A DNA stretch of 64,000 nucleotides. Source: Streptomyces fuscichromogenes (GTDB taxonomy: Bacteria > Actinomycetota > Actinomycetes > Streptomycetales > Streptomycetaceae). The stretch lies in the NCBI RefSeq assembly GCF_014645815.1, contig NZ_BMML01000003.1:1-64000 (forward strand), written 5' to 3'. A model generated the notes under the pieces. The model did not search any database. It was not told the DNA's origin and saw only the letters and a list, made by a program, of their open reading frames with translations. The translations under genes and the position numbers were made by a program. This document shows, in pieces, positions 1 through 8,729 of the stretch; position 1 is the first letter of the stretch, and the number at the start of each line of letters is the position of its first letter.

Positions 1-498
1 CGCCCGCTCGCCCAGATCACCGCCTTCGACCTGGTCCGGCACATGGACGACACCTACCGGACGATCCCCGAGGCCGCCGCCCGCACCGTCGAGGGCTTCT
101 CCATGGGCGGCTTCGGCGCCCTGCACCTCGGCCTGAAGTACCCGAAGATCTTCGGCAAGGTGTCCGCGGTCGCCCCCGCGATCCTGCGCTTCCTCAAGGA
201 CGAGCCGGAGGACCGGGTCAACAACACCTACTTCGGCGACCAGGAGTACTACGACCTCTGCCACCCCTGGAGCCTGGTCCTGGCCAACGCCCCGGAACTG
301 CGCCGCACCAGCCAGGTCCGGCTGCTGTCCGGCCGGCTCGACACCCGCCTCGCGCCCACCATCCGCGACCTGGACACCCGTTTCACGGACCTCGGAGTGC
401 CGCACGACTTCTTCGAGTTCCCGGACGCGGACCACGAGTACGCGGACATCATGGACGGCTACGGCGACAAGTACTACGCCTGGTGGCGCACCGCCTGA
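1..498 (+). CDS. alpha/beta-hydrolase esterase, 3' part only
   Basis: The reading frame is open from the first base of the window, so the 5' end lies outside. The visible 165 residues contain the nucleophile elbow G-F-S-M-G-G (serine hydrolase GxSxG) followed by GALHLGLKYP, a late acid region (SGRLDTR) and a C-terminal histidine in DADHEYAD. This pattern belongs to the esterase D / putative esterase family (PF00756: feruloyl esterase, mycolyltransferase and S-formylglutathione hydrolase relatives). The substrate cannot be judged without the N-terminus, and a signal peptide cannot be assessed. A 250-base spacer separates it from the next operon. Confidence 0.8.
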   Translation, partial: RPLAQITAFDLVRHMDDTYRTIPEAAARTVEGFSMGGFGALHLGLKYPKIFGKVSAVAPAILRFLKDEPEDRVNNTYFGDQEYYDLCHPWSLVLANAPELRRTSQVRLLSGRLDTRLAPTIRDLDTRFTDLGVPHDFFEFPDADHEYADIMDGYGDKYYAWWRTA

Positions 499-755
499 CG
501 GCCTCCGCCCCACCTGCTCCAGCGGGTTGAGCACCCCGTCCGGGGTGTTCCCCACCCGAGTCGCCGTACCGCCCCCTTTCCACCGGTCGCCGACGGGCCA
601 TCGCCCTCGGCCCACCGGTGCGGCCGCCCGCGCCCCGGGGCGCCTCCCGGACCCTGCCCCCGGGCGCGGGCCGCTCCGACGGACCAGCACCGTCGACTCC
701 CGTGAGCGCGGACGACGACTCGGTGATCCACCTCCCCCTGAAAGGCAGCGCGACC

Positions 756-1331
756 ATGCGACTGACCCCGCTGACCAGCCTCACCCCCGAGCAGACCGAA
801 CTGCTCGAAACCATCGTCGGCCCCGGCGTCGAACCACCCCCGCCCTTTCTCGTCTGGGCCCGCGACATGGAACTCGCCCACTGGGTGGAGAACCTCGGCC
901 GGTACTGCCGCAACGAGTCCCGGTTCCCCCAACGCCTGCGTGAGCTGAGCGTGTTGATCGCGGCCCGGCACTTCGACAGCCAGTCCGCGTGGAACGCCCA
1001 CATCCAGCAGGCCGTCGCGGAAGGCGTCCCGTCCGACAGCCTGGACCGCCTCGCGCGGGGCGAGGACCCCGGCTTCAAGGCGGAGGACGAACGCGTCTTC
1101 CACGCCTTCGCCCACGAGATGCTCCACGACCACTTCGTCACGGACCACACCTACGCCGAGGCGATCGGACTGTTCGGCGAGGACGGGGTACTGGACCTGA
1201 TCGGCTGCATCGGCAGCTTCAGCATGTCCGCGATGATGCTCAACACCTTCCAGGTTCCGCTCCGGCCGCATCTGCCCCGGCCGTTCGCCGACGTCGACGG
1301 CTTCCGACGGGTGTCCGGAGGCGACGCCTGA
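756..1331 (+). CDS. carboxymuconolactone decarboxylase (CMD) family protein
   Basis: 191 aa. The ATG is preceded by AAAGG about ten bases upstream. The protein has the all-helical CMD fold signature: RFPQRLRELSVLIAARHF, then SAWNAHIQQAVAEGV, where the conserved H is followed by the A-x-EGV helix. There is no CxxC pair as in AhpD, so a peroxidase-partner role is unlikely; family members without it act as decarboxylases or are uncharacterised. The stop overlaps the start of the aldo/keto reductase gene (ATGA), which is in turn GTGA-coupled to an MFS exporter. The three therefore form one translationally coupled unit, probably a small-molecule modification and export operon. Function is inferred from family only. 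Confidence 0.85.
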   Translation: MRLTPLTSLTPEQTELLETIVGPGVEPPPPFLVWARDMELAHWVENLGRYCRNESRFPQRLRELSVLIAARHFDSQSAWNAHIQQAVAEGVPSDSLDRLARGEDPGFKAEDERVFHAFAHEMLHDHFVTDHTYAEAIGLFGEDGVLDLIGCIGSFSMSAMMLNTFQVPLRPHLPRPFADVDGFRRVSGGDA

Positions 1332-2263
1332 TGCCCCGTTCCCCGCTGCAGCTGCTCGACGGGCTCCTCGACCAGGACGGCATGGAGACGGCCGCGCACC
1401 GCTTCGTCCTCGGCGGCCCGTTCGGCGCGGAGCCGGCCGAGGCCACCGCCGAACGGCTCGCCCACTTCGCCGACGCCGGCGGACTGTTGGTGGAGACCTC
1501 GCACAGCTACGCCGGCGGCCGGGCCGAGGCGGCGGTCGGCGCGTGGCTGCGCGCGAACCCCGGCACGCTGGGCGTGGCCACCAAGGTCGGCCACGACACG
1601 ACCGGCGGTGACATCCCGCTGGACCAGGACACCGTCCTCGCCCACGTGCGGTCCGCACTGGTGAACCTCGGGGTCGAGGTCATCGACGTCCTCCTCTACC
1701 ACTGTGACGACCCCACCCGGTCGGTCGCCGAGCTCGCGGACACCCTCGTGAGTCTCGTCGACGCCGGACACGTCCGCCGCGTCGGCGTCTCCAACTGGCG
1801 GGCGGAGCGGCTCTCGGAGCTCGCCGCCGCACTCGTCGACAGGGGGCACACGCCCGTCGCCAGCTACCAGTTCAGCCTCGCCGAACCCGACCCGGCCCTG
1901 CTGGAGGGCAGCCTGCACGCCGACACCACCGTCCTCGACGTCGTCCGCGGACACCGGCTGCCCCTGCTCGGCTGGTCCTCGCAGGCCCGCGGCTGGTTCG
2001 CCCGCACCGGACCCAAGGAGCACCACGGCAAGCCCGATCCCTACGACACCGAGGACAACCGCGCCCGGCGGCAGCGCTGCCTGGAGCTCGCCGGACAACT
2101 CGGCTCCCGGCCCGAGACCGTGGCCCTGGCCTGGACCCTCCACCACCCCGGCGTGTGGCCGTCCATCGGCGCGCGGACCACCGCCCAGATCGACAACTCC
2201 CTCCAGGCGCGCCGCCTCACTCTCACCGAGGAGCAGGTCCACTGGCTCCGCCACGGCCGGTGA
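1331..2263 (+). CDS. aldo/keto reductase
   Basis: 310 aa, the usual AKR length. The start ATG overlaps the upstream stop. A TIM-barrel AKR is indicated by the catalytic Tyr (Y60 in HSYAGGRAE), Lys (K85 in VATKVGHD) and His (H124 in LLYHCDDP), followed by VRRVGVSNW and a late NADPH-phosphate-binding region (GARTTAQIDNSLQA). The position five residues before Y60, normally the tetrad Asp (FDTA.xY), is Glu here (VETSHSY). The enzyme should reduce an aldehyde or ketone with NADPH in the cytosol. Position between a CMD protein and an MFS exporter suggests one pathway; the substrate is unknown. Confidence 0.88.
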   Translation: MPRSPLQLLDGLLDQDGMETAAHRFVLGGPFGAEPAEATAERLAHFADAGGLLVETSHSYAGGRAEAAVGAWLRANPGTLGVATKVGHDTTGGDIPLDQDTVLAHVRSALVNLGVEVIDVLLYHCDDPTRSVAELADTLVSLVDAGHVRRVGVSNWRAERLSELAAALVDRGHTPVASYQFSLAEPDPALLEGSLHADTTVLDVVRGHRLPLLGWSSQARGWFARTGPKEHHGKPDPYDTEDNRARRQRCLELAGQLGSRPETVALAWTLHHPGVWPSIGARTTAQIDNSLQARRLTLTEEQVHWLRHGR

Positions 2264-3753
2264 GCTCCGGGCAGTCGACCGGGCCGCGCCTCGGTCACCG
2301 GGTCTCCGCGAAGGTCGCGGTGTGCGGGGTGTTCGTCGCCGCGAACTTCATGGCCATCATGGACACCACGATCGTCAACGTGGCCCTCCCGGCCATCGGC
2401 CGCGACTTCGCCGTCGACACCTCGGGTCTGAGCTCGGTCAACGTCGGCTACCTGGTGGCCCTCGCGGTGTTCATCCCCGTCTCCGGCTGGCTCGGCAACC
2501 GCTTCGGCACCCGGCGCACCGCCCTGGCCGCCCTGCTGCTGTTCACCGTGGCCTCCGCACTGTGCGCCACCGCGGGTTCCCTCGAAGCGCTCACCGCGTA
2601 CCGCGTCCTCCAGGGCGTCGGCGGGGGGCTGCTCGCCCCGGTCGGGATGACGATGATGCTGCGCGCGTTCCCCGTCGCCGAGCGGCTACGGGCGCAGCAG
2701 TACGTCATGCTGCCGACCGCGGTCGCCCCGGCCCTCGGACCGGTCCTCGGCGGCTGGCTGGTGGACACCGCCTCCTGGCACTGGGTGTTCCTCGTCAACC
2801 TCCCCGTCGGAGTCCTCGCCCTGCTCTTCGGGGCGGCTGTCCTGCCCGACTTCCCCGGCCTGGGCGCCCCCCGCTTCGACGTACCGGGCTTCGTCCTCGC
2901 GGGCGGCGGCCTCGCGGCGGTCCTGTACGCCCTCACCGGCGCCCCGGACCGCGGCTGGGGAAGCGCGGACACCCTGGTTCCCCTGGTGGGCGGCGTGGCG
3001 TTCCTCGCCGCGCTCGTCCCGTGGGAGCTGCGCGCCGGCCATCCGATGATCGACCTGCGGGTCGCCGAGGACCACCTGTTCCGCACGACCCAGCTGGTCC
3101 TGCTGCCGACGGGGGCGGCGTTCATGGGCGTGCTGTACCTCTATCCCCAGTTCCTGCAGACCGACCTGGGCTACGACGCGCTCCACTCGGGCCTCGCCAC
3201 CTTCCCGGAGGCCCTTGGCATGCTGACCGCCTCCCAGGTCGTGCCCCGCCTCCACGACCGGGTCGGCCCCCGCCGCCTGATGGTGGTGGGCGGCGCCGGA
3301 GCCGCCCTGGTCGTCGTCTTCCTGGCGATCCTCACCACCGCCCCGCACCCCCTCGCCCTGTACCCGTCGATGTACCTGCTCGGAGCCTCCGTGGGCCTGC
3401 TCTTCGCGAGCGCCCAGAACGCCGCCTTCGTCACGGTCCCGCCCGCCCGCACGGCCGACGCCACCACCCTCCTCAACATGCAGCGGCAGACCGCCGGCGC
3501 CTTCGGAGTGGCCCTGGCCGGGACCCTGACGGCGTCGCTCGTCCCGGCGGCCGGCACCGGCACCGCCCACGCCGACCGCATCGCCTTTCTCACCCTGGCC
3601 GCCCTGTGCCTGGGCGCCGCCGTCCTCGCCCTGCGCGTCAGCGACCGACGGGTCAGGGAGGCGTACGACGCCGCCGCCCCGCGTCCCGCCCGTGCAGAGC
3701 CCGTGCGACCGGGGCGCGCCGTGCCCGACGCGGAACCGGACCCGAGACCGTGA
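2260..3753 (+). CDS. MFS transporter, DHA2 (14-TMS drug:H+ antiporter) family
   Basis: 497 aa. A GTG start overlapping the reductase stop (GTGA) is chosen, because a longer upstream start would run deep into the upstream gene. After a short polar N-terminus come repeated hydrophobic helices. The first holds MDTTIVNVALPAIG, a DHA2 hallmark, then GWLGNRFGTRR (motif A) and YRVLQGVGGGLLAPVG (motif C-like) around residues 30-140. Length and the extra central helices fit the 14-helix EmrB/QacA class. It exports small hydrophobic compounds by proton antiport in the membrane. It ends the coupled CMD-AKR-MFS operon. The C-terminal tail is Arg/Pro rich. Confidence 0.9.
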   Translation: MSSGQSTGPRLGHRVSAKVAVCGVFVAANFMAIMDTTIVNVALPAIGRDFAVDTSGLSSVNVGYLVALAVFIPVSGWLGNRFGTRRTALAALLLFTVASALCATAGSLEALTAYRVLQGVGGGLLAPVGMTMMLRAFPVAERLRAQQYVMLPTAVAPALGPVLGGWLVDTASWHWVFLVNLPVGVLALLFGAAVLPDFPGLGAPRFDVPGFVLAGGGLAAVLYALTGAPDRGWGSADTLVPLVGGVAFLAALVPWELRAGHPMIDLRVAEDHLFRTTQLVLLPTGAAFMGVLYLYPQFLQTDLGYDALHSGLATFPEALGMLTASQVVPRLHDRVGPRRLMVVGGAGAALVVVFLAILTTAPHPLALYPSMYLLGASVGLLFASAQNAAFVTVPPARTADATTLLNMQRQTAGAFGVALAGTLTASLVPAAGTGTAHADRIAFLTLAALCLGAAVLALRVSDRRVREAYDAAAPRPARAEPVRPGRAVPDAEPDPRP

Positions 3754-3864
3754 CCGACCCGGCAGCCACCGGCATCCTCGCCGTCGGCGTGCCGGTGCCG
3801 GAGGCCGACGCCGAAACCCACGGGGCACGGAGAGTCCTCGGCGGACCACGGGACGTGGCCCCGT

Positions 3865-3900
3865 CCGCCCGGTATCGGACGCCCGCGCGGTACCGGGCGG
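3865..3900. terminator. hairpin between converging genes
   Basis: CCGCCCGGTA (3865-3874) pairs perfectly with TACCGGGCGG (3891-3900) around a 16-nt loop. It lies in the gap between the MFS gene (+) and the convergent LysR gene (-), where a bidirectional terminator is expected. There is no T-tract, as is common in Streptomyces. Confidence 0.5.
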
Positions 3901-3920
3901 TTCCGCGCGGGCGAGGCCGG

Positions 3921-4843
3921 CTACCAGGTGCGGGCGGTGCGCCGGAGGGTGTCGCGCACCCGGACCACGTCGGGGTTGGCCTCGGCGCCGGGGCGCTGGA
4001 CGAGGAAGAGGGTGTTGAGCGGCGGCTCCTGCGGCGCGTGGAGGAGAACGAGCCGGCCGGAGTCGAGGTACTCCTGGCACAGTGAACGGGGCAGCACGCT
4101 GAAGCCCGCGCCCGCGTTGACCGCGGAGAGCACCGCGTACAGGTTGGGCACGGTGACGGCGGCTCGTGCGGTGAGCTGTCTGCCGAACACGGCAGGTCCT
4201 CCGCGTACGTCACCATGGGCACCTCCCGCAGGGCGGCACCGGGGTCGCCCGCCTCCGGGTGGCCGGCCAGGCGTGCGGCCCAGACCGGACTCGCGACCAG
4301 GAGGTACTCCTCGTCGGCGAGCGGCACCGACTCCAGCGCCCGGCCGCGGGGCCGCCGGGTGGCGATGACCAGGTCGTGGCGACCGGCCCGCATCTCCTCC
4401 AGCAGCGGCTCGGGAAGTCCCTGGGCGACGCGGAGCTGGACGCCGTCGGCGACGAGCGGGACGAGTGCGGGCAGGACCCGTACGCACAGCAGCTCCGAGG
4501 GACCGGCCAGGTGCACCGGCGCGGCGAGCGAGCCGGACCCCTCCAGACCGCTCAGCGCGTCGAGCGGGGCGGCCAGCCGGCCCGCCATCTCGTGGGCGTA
4601 CGGCGTGGGCTCCACGCCTCGGGGCAGCCGGGTGAACAGCTCGCGGCCGGTCTGCTGTTCCAGAGTGCGGATCTGCGCGGTCACGGTGGGCTGGGAGAGC
4701 CCGAGCCGCGGCGCCGCCGCCGTGAACGACCCGGCCCGGTACACCGCCAGAAAGGTCCGCAGCAGGTTGAGGTCCGCGTGCTGCGGGAGCTGTCCGCCAC
4801 CGGCTCCCGGGGGCGGGACCGTGGCATGCGTCCGGTGCTTCAT
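3921..4843 (-). pseudogene. LysR-family transcriptional regulator, disrupted by a frameshifting deletion
   Basis: From an ATG at 4843 one frame reads a good LysR protein: winged HTH at about residues 22-80 (LLRTFLAVYRAGSFTAAAPRLGLSQPTVTAQIRTLEQQTG), then the effector domain to PMVTYAEDLP. There the frame fails. The other frame continues the family pattern from VFGRQLTARAAVTVPNLYAV through GAGFSVLPRSLC to a stop at 3921. Relatives normally carry about eight residues (of the kind IVRRYWR) at the junction near 4190, so a deletion of roughly 20-25 bp, not a multiple of three, is the simplest explanation. The truncated product would keep the DNA-binding half. The gene is divergent from the PfpI/SRPBCC pair it probably once controlled. 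Confidence 0.7.
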
Positions 4844-4874
4844 GGCCTCCAGCCTAACCGGGCAGTCCATCGGC

Positions 4875-4890
4875 ATCCCGATACCGGGAA
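4875..4890. promoter_or_regulatory. candidate LysR operator
   Basis: TCCCG-ATAC-CGGGA inverted repeat in the intergenic region between the broken LysR gene (-) and the PfpI-family gene (+). It sits just upstream of the putative -35 box of the latter. Position and dyad symmetry fit a LysR-type box; no binding evidence is available from sequence alone. Confidence 0.4.
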
Positions 4891-4902
4891 TCGGCTTCCT
4901 TA

Positions 4903-4933
4903 TTGGTGATCGGATGGCTGTCCGTCCTAGCGT
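4903..4933 (+). promoter_or_regulatory. promoter of the PfpI-SRPBCC unit
   Basis: TTGGTG (4903-4908), 19-bp spacer, TAGCGT (4928-4933). The -10 resembles the common Streptomyces housekeeping TAGNNT form. The predicted 5' UTR to the ATG at 5001 is about 60 nt. Confidence 0.45.
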
Positions 4934-5000
4934 GAGAGACGCCGCCGGGTGGCGGCGGCCCACCCGAGTGGCGACGATGCAGGCAGAAGCAGGGAGCAGC

Positions 5001-5696
5001 ATGGCGGAGATCCTTTTTGTGATGACCGGTGCCGACCGGTGGACACTGGCCGACGGCACCGCACACCCCACCGGCTTCTGGGCCGACGAGGCGACCGTCC
5101 CGTACGAGGCGTTCACGGCCGCCGGCCACCAGGTCACCGTCGCCACCCCGGGCGGTGTGGTCCCGCCGGTCGACCCCGCCAGCCTGGCCCCGCAGGCGGG
5201 CGGCGGCGAGGAGAACGCCGCGGCGGTCCGCGCCGTCGTGGCGGGCGCCCCGGAGTTCCGCGCCCCGGTCGCCCTCACGGACGTACGGCTCGACGACTTC
5301 GACGCCGTGTACGTCCCCGGGGGACACGGCCCGATGGAGGACCTGGCGGTCGACGCCGACTCCGGCCGGCTCCTCACCCGGGCGCTGGAGTCCGGTCTGC
5401 CGGTGGGCGTGGTCTGCCACGGCCCGGCGGCCCTGCTCGCCGCCGTCAAGGAGGACGGCACCAACGCGTTTGCCGGCTACCGGATCACCGCGTTCACCAA
5501 CACGGAGGAGCGGCTGGCCGGCAGCGCCGACGGCGCCAGGTGGCTGCTCCAGGACCGACTCACCGAGGCCGGTCTCGAGGTCGAGGCGGGCGAGCCGTGG
5601 GCCCCGCACATCGTGGTCGACCGGGGCGTCGTCACCGGCCAGAACCCGGCCTCCGCCGGTCCGCTCGCCGCCGAACTCCTCAAGAAGCTTTCCTGA
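5001..5696 (+). CDS. DJ-1/PfpI family (type 1 glutamine amidotransferase-like) protein
   Basis: 231 aa. The ATG is preceded by AGGGAG at a good distance. The fold signature is clear: LDDFDAVYVPGGHGPMEDL, then the nucleophile elbow GVVCHGPAALL with C139 followed by His. The N-terminal TGFWADEATVPYEAF segment carries the acidic residue typical of the Hsp31/glyoxalase III-like branch. Such proteins act on glyoxals, on glycated or damaged protein, or as oxidative-stress proteins in the cytosol; which applies here is not evident. It lies 28 bases upstream of an SRPBCC gene and is divergent from a disrupted LysR gene. Confidence 0.85.
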   Translation: MAEILFVMTGADRWTLADGTAHPTGFWADEATVPYEAFTAAGHQVTVATPGGVVPPVDPASLAPQAGGGEENAAAVRAVVAGAPEFRAPVALTDVRLDDFDAVYVPGGHGPMEDLAVDADSGRLLTRALESGLPVGVVCHGPAALLAAVKEDGTNAFAGYRITAFTNTEERLAGSADGARWLLQDRLTEAGLEVEAGEPWAPHIVVDRGVVTGQNPASAGPLAAELLKKLS

Positions 5697-5724
5697 CACC
5701 GCACTTCACCGTAAGGACACCCGC

Positions 5725-6240
5725 ATGACCACGCAGAACGCGATCAACTGGCCCGCGAAGTACCTCCCCGGCACCGGCGACAACTTCGTCTCCAACGAGG
5801 TGATCGTCCAGGGCCTCACGGCCGCCCGGGTCTGGCACTACCTGGTCGACACCTCCGAGTGGGAGGGCTACTACGACAACGTCGCCGACATCTCCTTCCC
5901 CGTGGCCGGCGGTCCCGTGCTCAAGGACGACCAGGACTTCAGCTTCGGCACCTTCGGCTTCCCGCCCCTGGACGCCCGTGTCGTCGAGTTCCAGGCCCCG
6001 GCGGACGGCGTCCCTGGCCGGCTGTCCTGGACGGCGAAGCAGGACGGCAAGCCCGAGGAGCGGCTGGACGTGCTGCACGCCTGGCTGGTGGAGGACCTGC
6101 CCGGCGGCCGGGTACGGATCCTCACCCAGGAGACCCAGATCGGCGAACCGGCCGCGGCCCTGGCCGGCGAGCGGCCGAACCCGATGCTCAACGGCCACCA
6201 GGCCTGGCTGGACGGCCTGGTCCGCGCCGCCGCCGAGTGA
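5725..6240 (+). CDS. SRPBCC-domain protein (polyketide cyclase/START-like)
   Basis: 171 aa. The ATG follows AAGGA. The sequence begins with a short strand, then the helix-grip signature TAARVWHYLVDTSEWEGYYDN and alternating strands (FSFGTFGFPPLDARVVEF, GRLSWTAKQ, RVRILTQETQIG). It ends in a long amphipathic helix (NPMLNGHQAWLDGLVRAAAE), the layout of the Bet v1-like SRPBCC fold that binds hydrophobic ligands. It is probably co-transcribed with the PfpI-family gene. Ligand and reaction are unknown. Confidence 0.85.
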   Translation: MTTQNAINWPAKYLPGTGDNFVSNEVIVQGLTAARVWHYLVDTSEWEGYYDNVADISFPVAGGPVLKDDQDFSFGTFGFPPLDARVVEFQAPADGVPGRLSWTAKQDGKPEERLDVLHAWLVEDLPGGRVRILTQETQIGEPAAALAGERPNPMLNGHQAWLDGLVRAAAE

Positions 6241-6521
6241 CCCGTGCCCCAGGGACCGCCTCCGGCCCTCGGGGGGCGCATGCCCTCCCGCTCGCCGGCA
6301 GCCGTCTCCTCCTGCTCGCACGGCAGGACCGGGACAGCCGGCGTCCCGGGTTCCGTGCAGAGCGCCTCGGCTGATCCGTGGCACAGCGGGTTCCACCCTT
6401 CAGGGCGCGGCGTGGGTGACGTGCGTCGTCATCCATCGGGCACCTCTAGGACAGGAATCGACCTAGTGCGGAGCTAGCGTCATCACCCGCGTTGAGGCAC
6501 TCGCCCCCAGGAGGCAGTCAG

Positions 6522-7019
6522 ATGTCCGTCAAGCCGGTTCCCCAGGGCTACAACACCGTGACGCCGTGGATCGTCTCGCGCGACACAGTGCAGCTCATCG
6601 ACTTCATGAAGAGGGCGTTCGACGCGGAAGAACTCGCGTGCCTGGCCGGGAAGGACGGAAGCATCGAGCATGCGGAGGTGCGGATCGGCGACTCGGTGGT
6701 GATGATGTTCGACGCGCGGCCGGAGTGGCCGCCGACCCCCGGCTTCCTCCGCCTCTACGTCGAGGACGCCGATGCCGTGCACCGGCAGGCCGTTGCGGCC
6801 GGCGGGACCTCGGTCACTGAGGTCACCCACCTGTTCTTCGGCGACCTGGTCGGGCGGGTGCGCGACCCGCTGGGCAACCTGTACTGGATCCAGACCCGCG
6901 TGGAAGACCTGAGCCCGCAGGAGATGGAACGCCGCCTCGACGACCCGGAGTTCACCAAAGCGATGGAGTACGTCCAAAGCGCCGACTTCTTCCCAGACCG
7001 AGCCCCTGACCTCGACTGA
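6522..7019 (+). CDS. VOC/glyoxalase family protein (PhnB-like)
   Basis: 165 aa. The ATG is 7 bases after an ideal Shine-Dalgarno sequence (CAGGAGGC). It starts with VPQGYNTVTPWIVSRDTVQLIDFMKRAFDAEEL, the usual opening of the PhnB/3-demethylubiquinone-methyltransferase-like branch of the vicinal oxygen chelate fold. IEHAEVRIGDSVVMMFD, FLRLYVEDADAVHRQAVAAG and GRVRDPLGNLYWIQT then complete the two beta-alpha-beta-beta-beta modules. A C-terminal acidic tail follows. The members are metal-binding or ligand-binding proteins of mostly unknown substrate. It is monocistronic, with a remnant insertion sequence just downstream. Confidence 0.85.
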   Translation: MSVKPVPQGYNTVTPWIVSRDTVQLIDFMKRAFDAEELACLAGKDGSIEHAEVRIGDSVVMMFDARPEWPPTPGFLRLYVEDADAVHRQAVAAGGTSVTEVTHLFFGDLVGRVRDPLGNLYWIQTRVEDLSPQEMERRLDDPEFTKAMEYVQSADFFPDRAPDLD

Positions 7020-7076
7020 GTAGCCACCGTCCTGCCTGCCACACCAGGGTGAGAAGAGGGTGCCCAAGATCGTTGT

Positions 7077-7924
7077 GTGACGAACGAGAACCTGGGCACC
7101 CTGCTGACTGCACTGTACGTGAAGATCGATGACGGGCTGGAGACCCATCGCTGGATGGGCAGGCCACCGCGGCTGAGCGACTCCGAACTGGTCACCCTCG
7201 CGGTCGCGCAGGCTCTCCTCGGCTTCCACTCCGAGACACGCTGGCTGCGTTACGCGAACGTGCACCTGGTGTCGATGTTCCCGTATCTGCCGCAGCAGTC
7301 TGGGTACAACAAGCGCCTCAAAGCGGCATTGCCGCTGGTGAAGAAGGCGATACGGATGCTCGCGGCGGACACGGACTTCTGGTTCGACACCCACTGGATC
7401 GTCGACTCCACACCGGTGCCGTGCGGCATGTCCCGCCCGACGGTGAAGCGGTCGGACCTGGCTGGCTGGGCCGGATACGGGTACTGCGCCTCGCACTCCC
7501 GGTTCTTCTGGGGCCTGCGCCTGTACCTGGTGTGGACGAGCGCGAAGTGCTGCAGGCCATGCTCGACCTCGACGCCGGCCTGGTAGCCGTCCGGCCCGGG
7601 CTGCTGCTGATCGCCGACAAGGGCTTTGCCTCCAAGGAGTTCGAGAACGACCTTGCCATGCGCGAGATCGAGCTGCTGCGGCCCTCGTTCAAGCGCGAGA
7701 AGAAACGCCGGGGAGAGGGGCTGCTGAAGTCGGTGCGGCAGCTGATCGAATCTGCGAATGACACTCTCAAGGGCCAGCTCGATCTCGAACAGCACGGCGG
7801 CCGCACCGCTGAGGGCGTCGCGGTCCGCGTCGCCCAGCGCGTCCTCGCCCTGGCCGCAGCCATCTGGCGTAATCACAAGACTGGCCAGCCTGTCATGCGT
7901 TCCCTGATCGCATTCGATCACTGA
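7077..7924 (+). pseudogene. IS982-family-like transposase, deleted and frameshifted
   Basis: A GTG start gives VTNENLGTLLTALYVKIDD and the first half of a Streptomyces IS982-type transposase. This includes the first catalytic Asp (HWIVDSTPV) and GWAGYGYCASHSRFFWGLRLYLV, up to about 7535. The rest continues in another frame from DEREVLQAMLDLDAGLV through IADKGFASKEF (second Asp) and RQLIESANDTLKGQLDLEQHGG (candidate Glu) to the stop at 7924. The stretch between LYLV and DEREVL, normally about 18 residues, is missing, so a deletion near 7535 also changed the frame. No intact terminal inverted repeats were found. It is a dead element between the VOC gene and the convergent hydrolase. Confidence 0.8.
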
Positions 7925-7943
7925 ACACATCGGACTTACTCGT

Positions 7944-8729
7944 CTAGCGGGCGAGAAACGGACCCAGCACCGCGGTGAGTTCGGCAGGGGCGTCCAGGGC
8001 GACGAGGTGGGCGGCGGTGGCGAACTCGACCAGGGTGGCATCGGGGATCTCCGAGGCGTAGCGCCGGGCGATGTCCTGGAAGTCGGCGACGTCGAGCCTG
8101 CCGATTCCGACGAGCGTGGGGACGGAGACGGCGGAGAGGCCGCTCTTCACGGGGTCCTGGGAACACTCCGCGACGACGCCCTGGTTCACCAGCGACGTCC
8201 GTAGCGGGCCACGGAGCCGGTCGGCCAGTCCGGCGCCGACGTCCGCCCACTGCCGAGCCGGCCCGCGCAGCCACATGTCCAGGTTCACCTGGACCGCGGC
8301 GTCGAGGTCACCCGATGCCAGGGCCACCGTCTCCGCCTCGTCGTAGGCCACCATGTCCGCGGACCAGTCGTATCCCGGCCATGGCGGGGCGAGCAGCGCG
8401 AGGGAGTGCACCCGGTCCGGGTGGGCGATCCCGAAGTCCACGGCCACCCGACCGCCCCAGGACGCGCCGACCAGCCGGACACGTTCGTGGCCGAGGTGGT
8501 CCAGGAGACGGCACAGATCGTCGCTCTCCCTGAACGGGCCGCCCGGCGGGGCGGATTCACCGAAGCCGCGCAGGTCATAGCGAACGACGGTGTGCCGTTT
8601 CGCCAGGTCGGGAACGACCGCGTCCCACATCCGGTGGTCGGCGACCCCGGCGTGCACGAGTACGACGGGCGGTCCGTCGCCGGCGACGACGTAGGAAAGA
8701 TGCCCCAGACCATCGACGAGTGTGAGCAT
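7944..8729 (-). CDS. alpha/beta-fold hydrolase
   Basis: 261 aa from the ATG at 8729; a GTG at 8765 would add 12 poorly conserved-looking residues and neither start has a strong ribosome site. The classic AB-hydrolase_1 pattern is present: oxyanion HAGVADHRMWD near residue 26, strand YDLRGFGESAPP, nucleophile elbow GASWGGRVAVDFG, acid region LVGIGRLDVADFQ and catalytic His in FATAAHLVALDAP. It is cytosolic and its substrate is unknown; relatives include haloperoxidase-like and lactone hydrolases. It converges on the transposase remnant. Confidence 0.85.
   Translation of the reverse strand: MLTLVDGLGHLSYVVAGDGPPVVLVHAGVADHRMWDAVVPDLAKRHTVVRYDLRGFGESAPPGGPFRESDDLCRLLDHLGHERVRLVGASWGGRVAVDFGIAHPDRVHSLALLAPPWPGYDWSADMVAYDEAETVALASGDLDAAVQVNLDMWLRGPARQWADVGAGLADRLRGPLRTSLVNQGVVAECSQDPVKSGLSAVSVPTLVGIGRLDVADFQDIARRYASEIPDATLVEFATAAHLVALDAPAELTAVLGPFLAR

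Noticed and set aside
7025..7945. Terminal inverted repeats of the IS982-like element
   Set aside because: Sequences on either side of the transposase remnant were compared and no convincing matching ends or target duplication were found.
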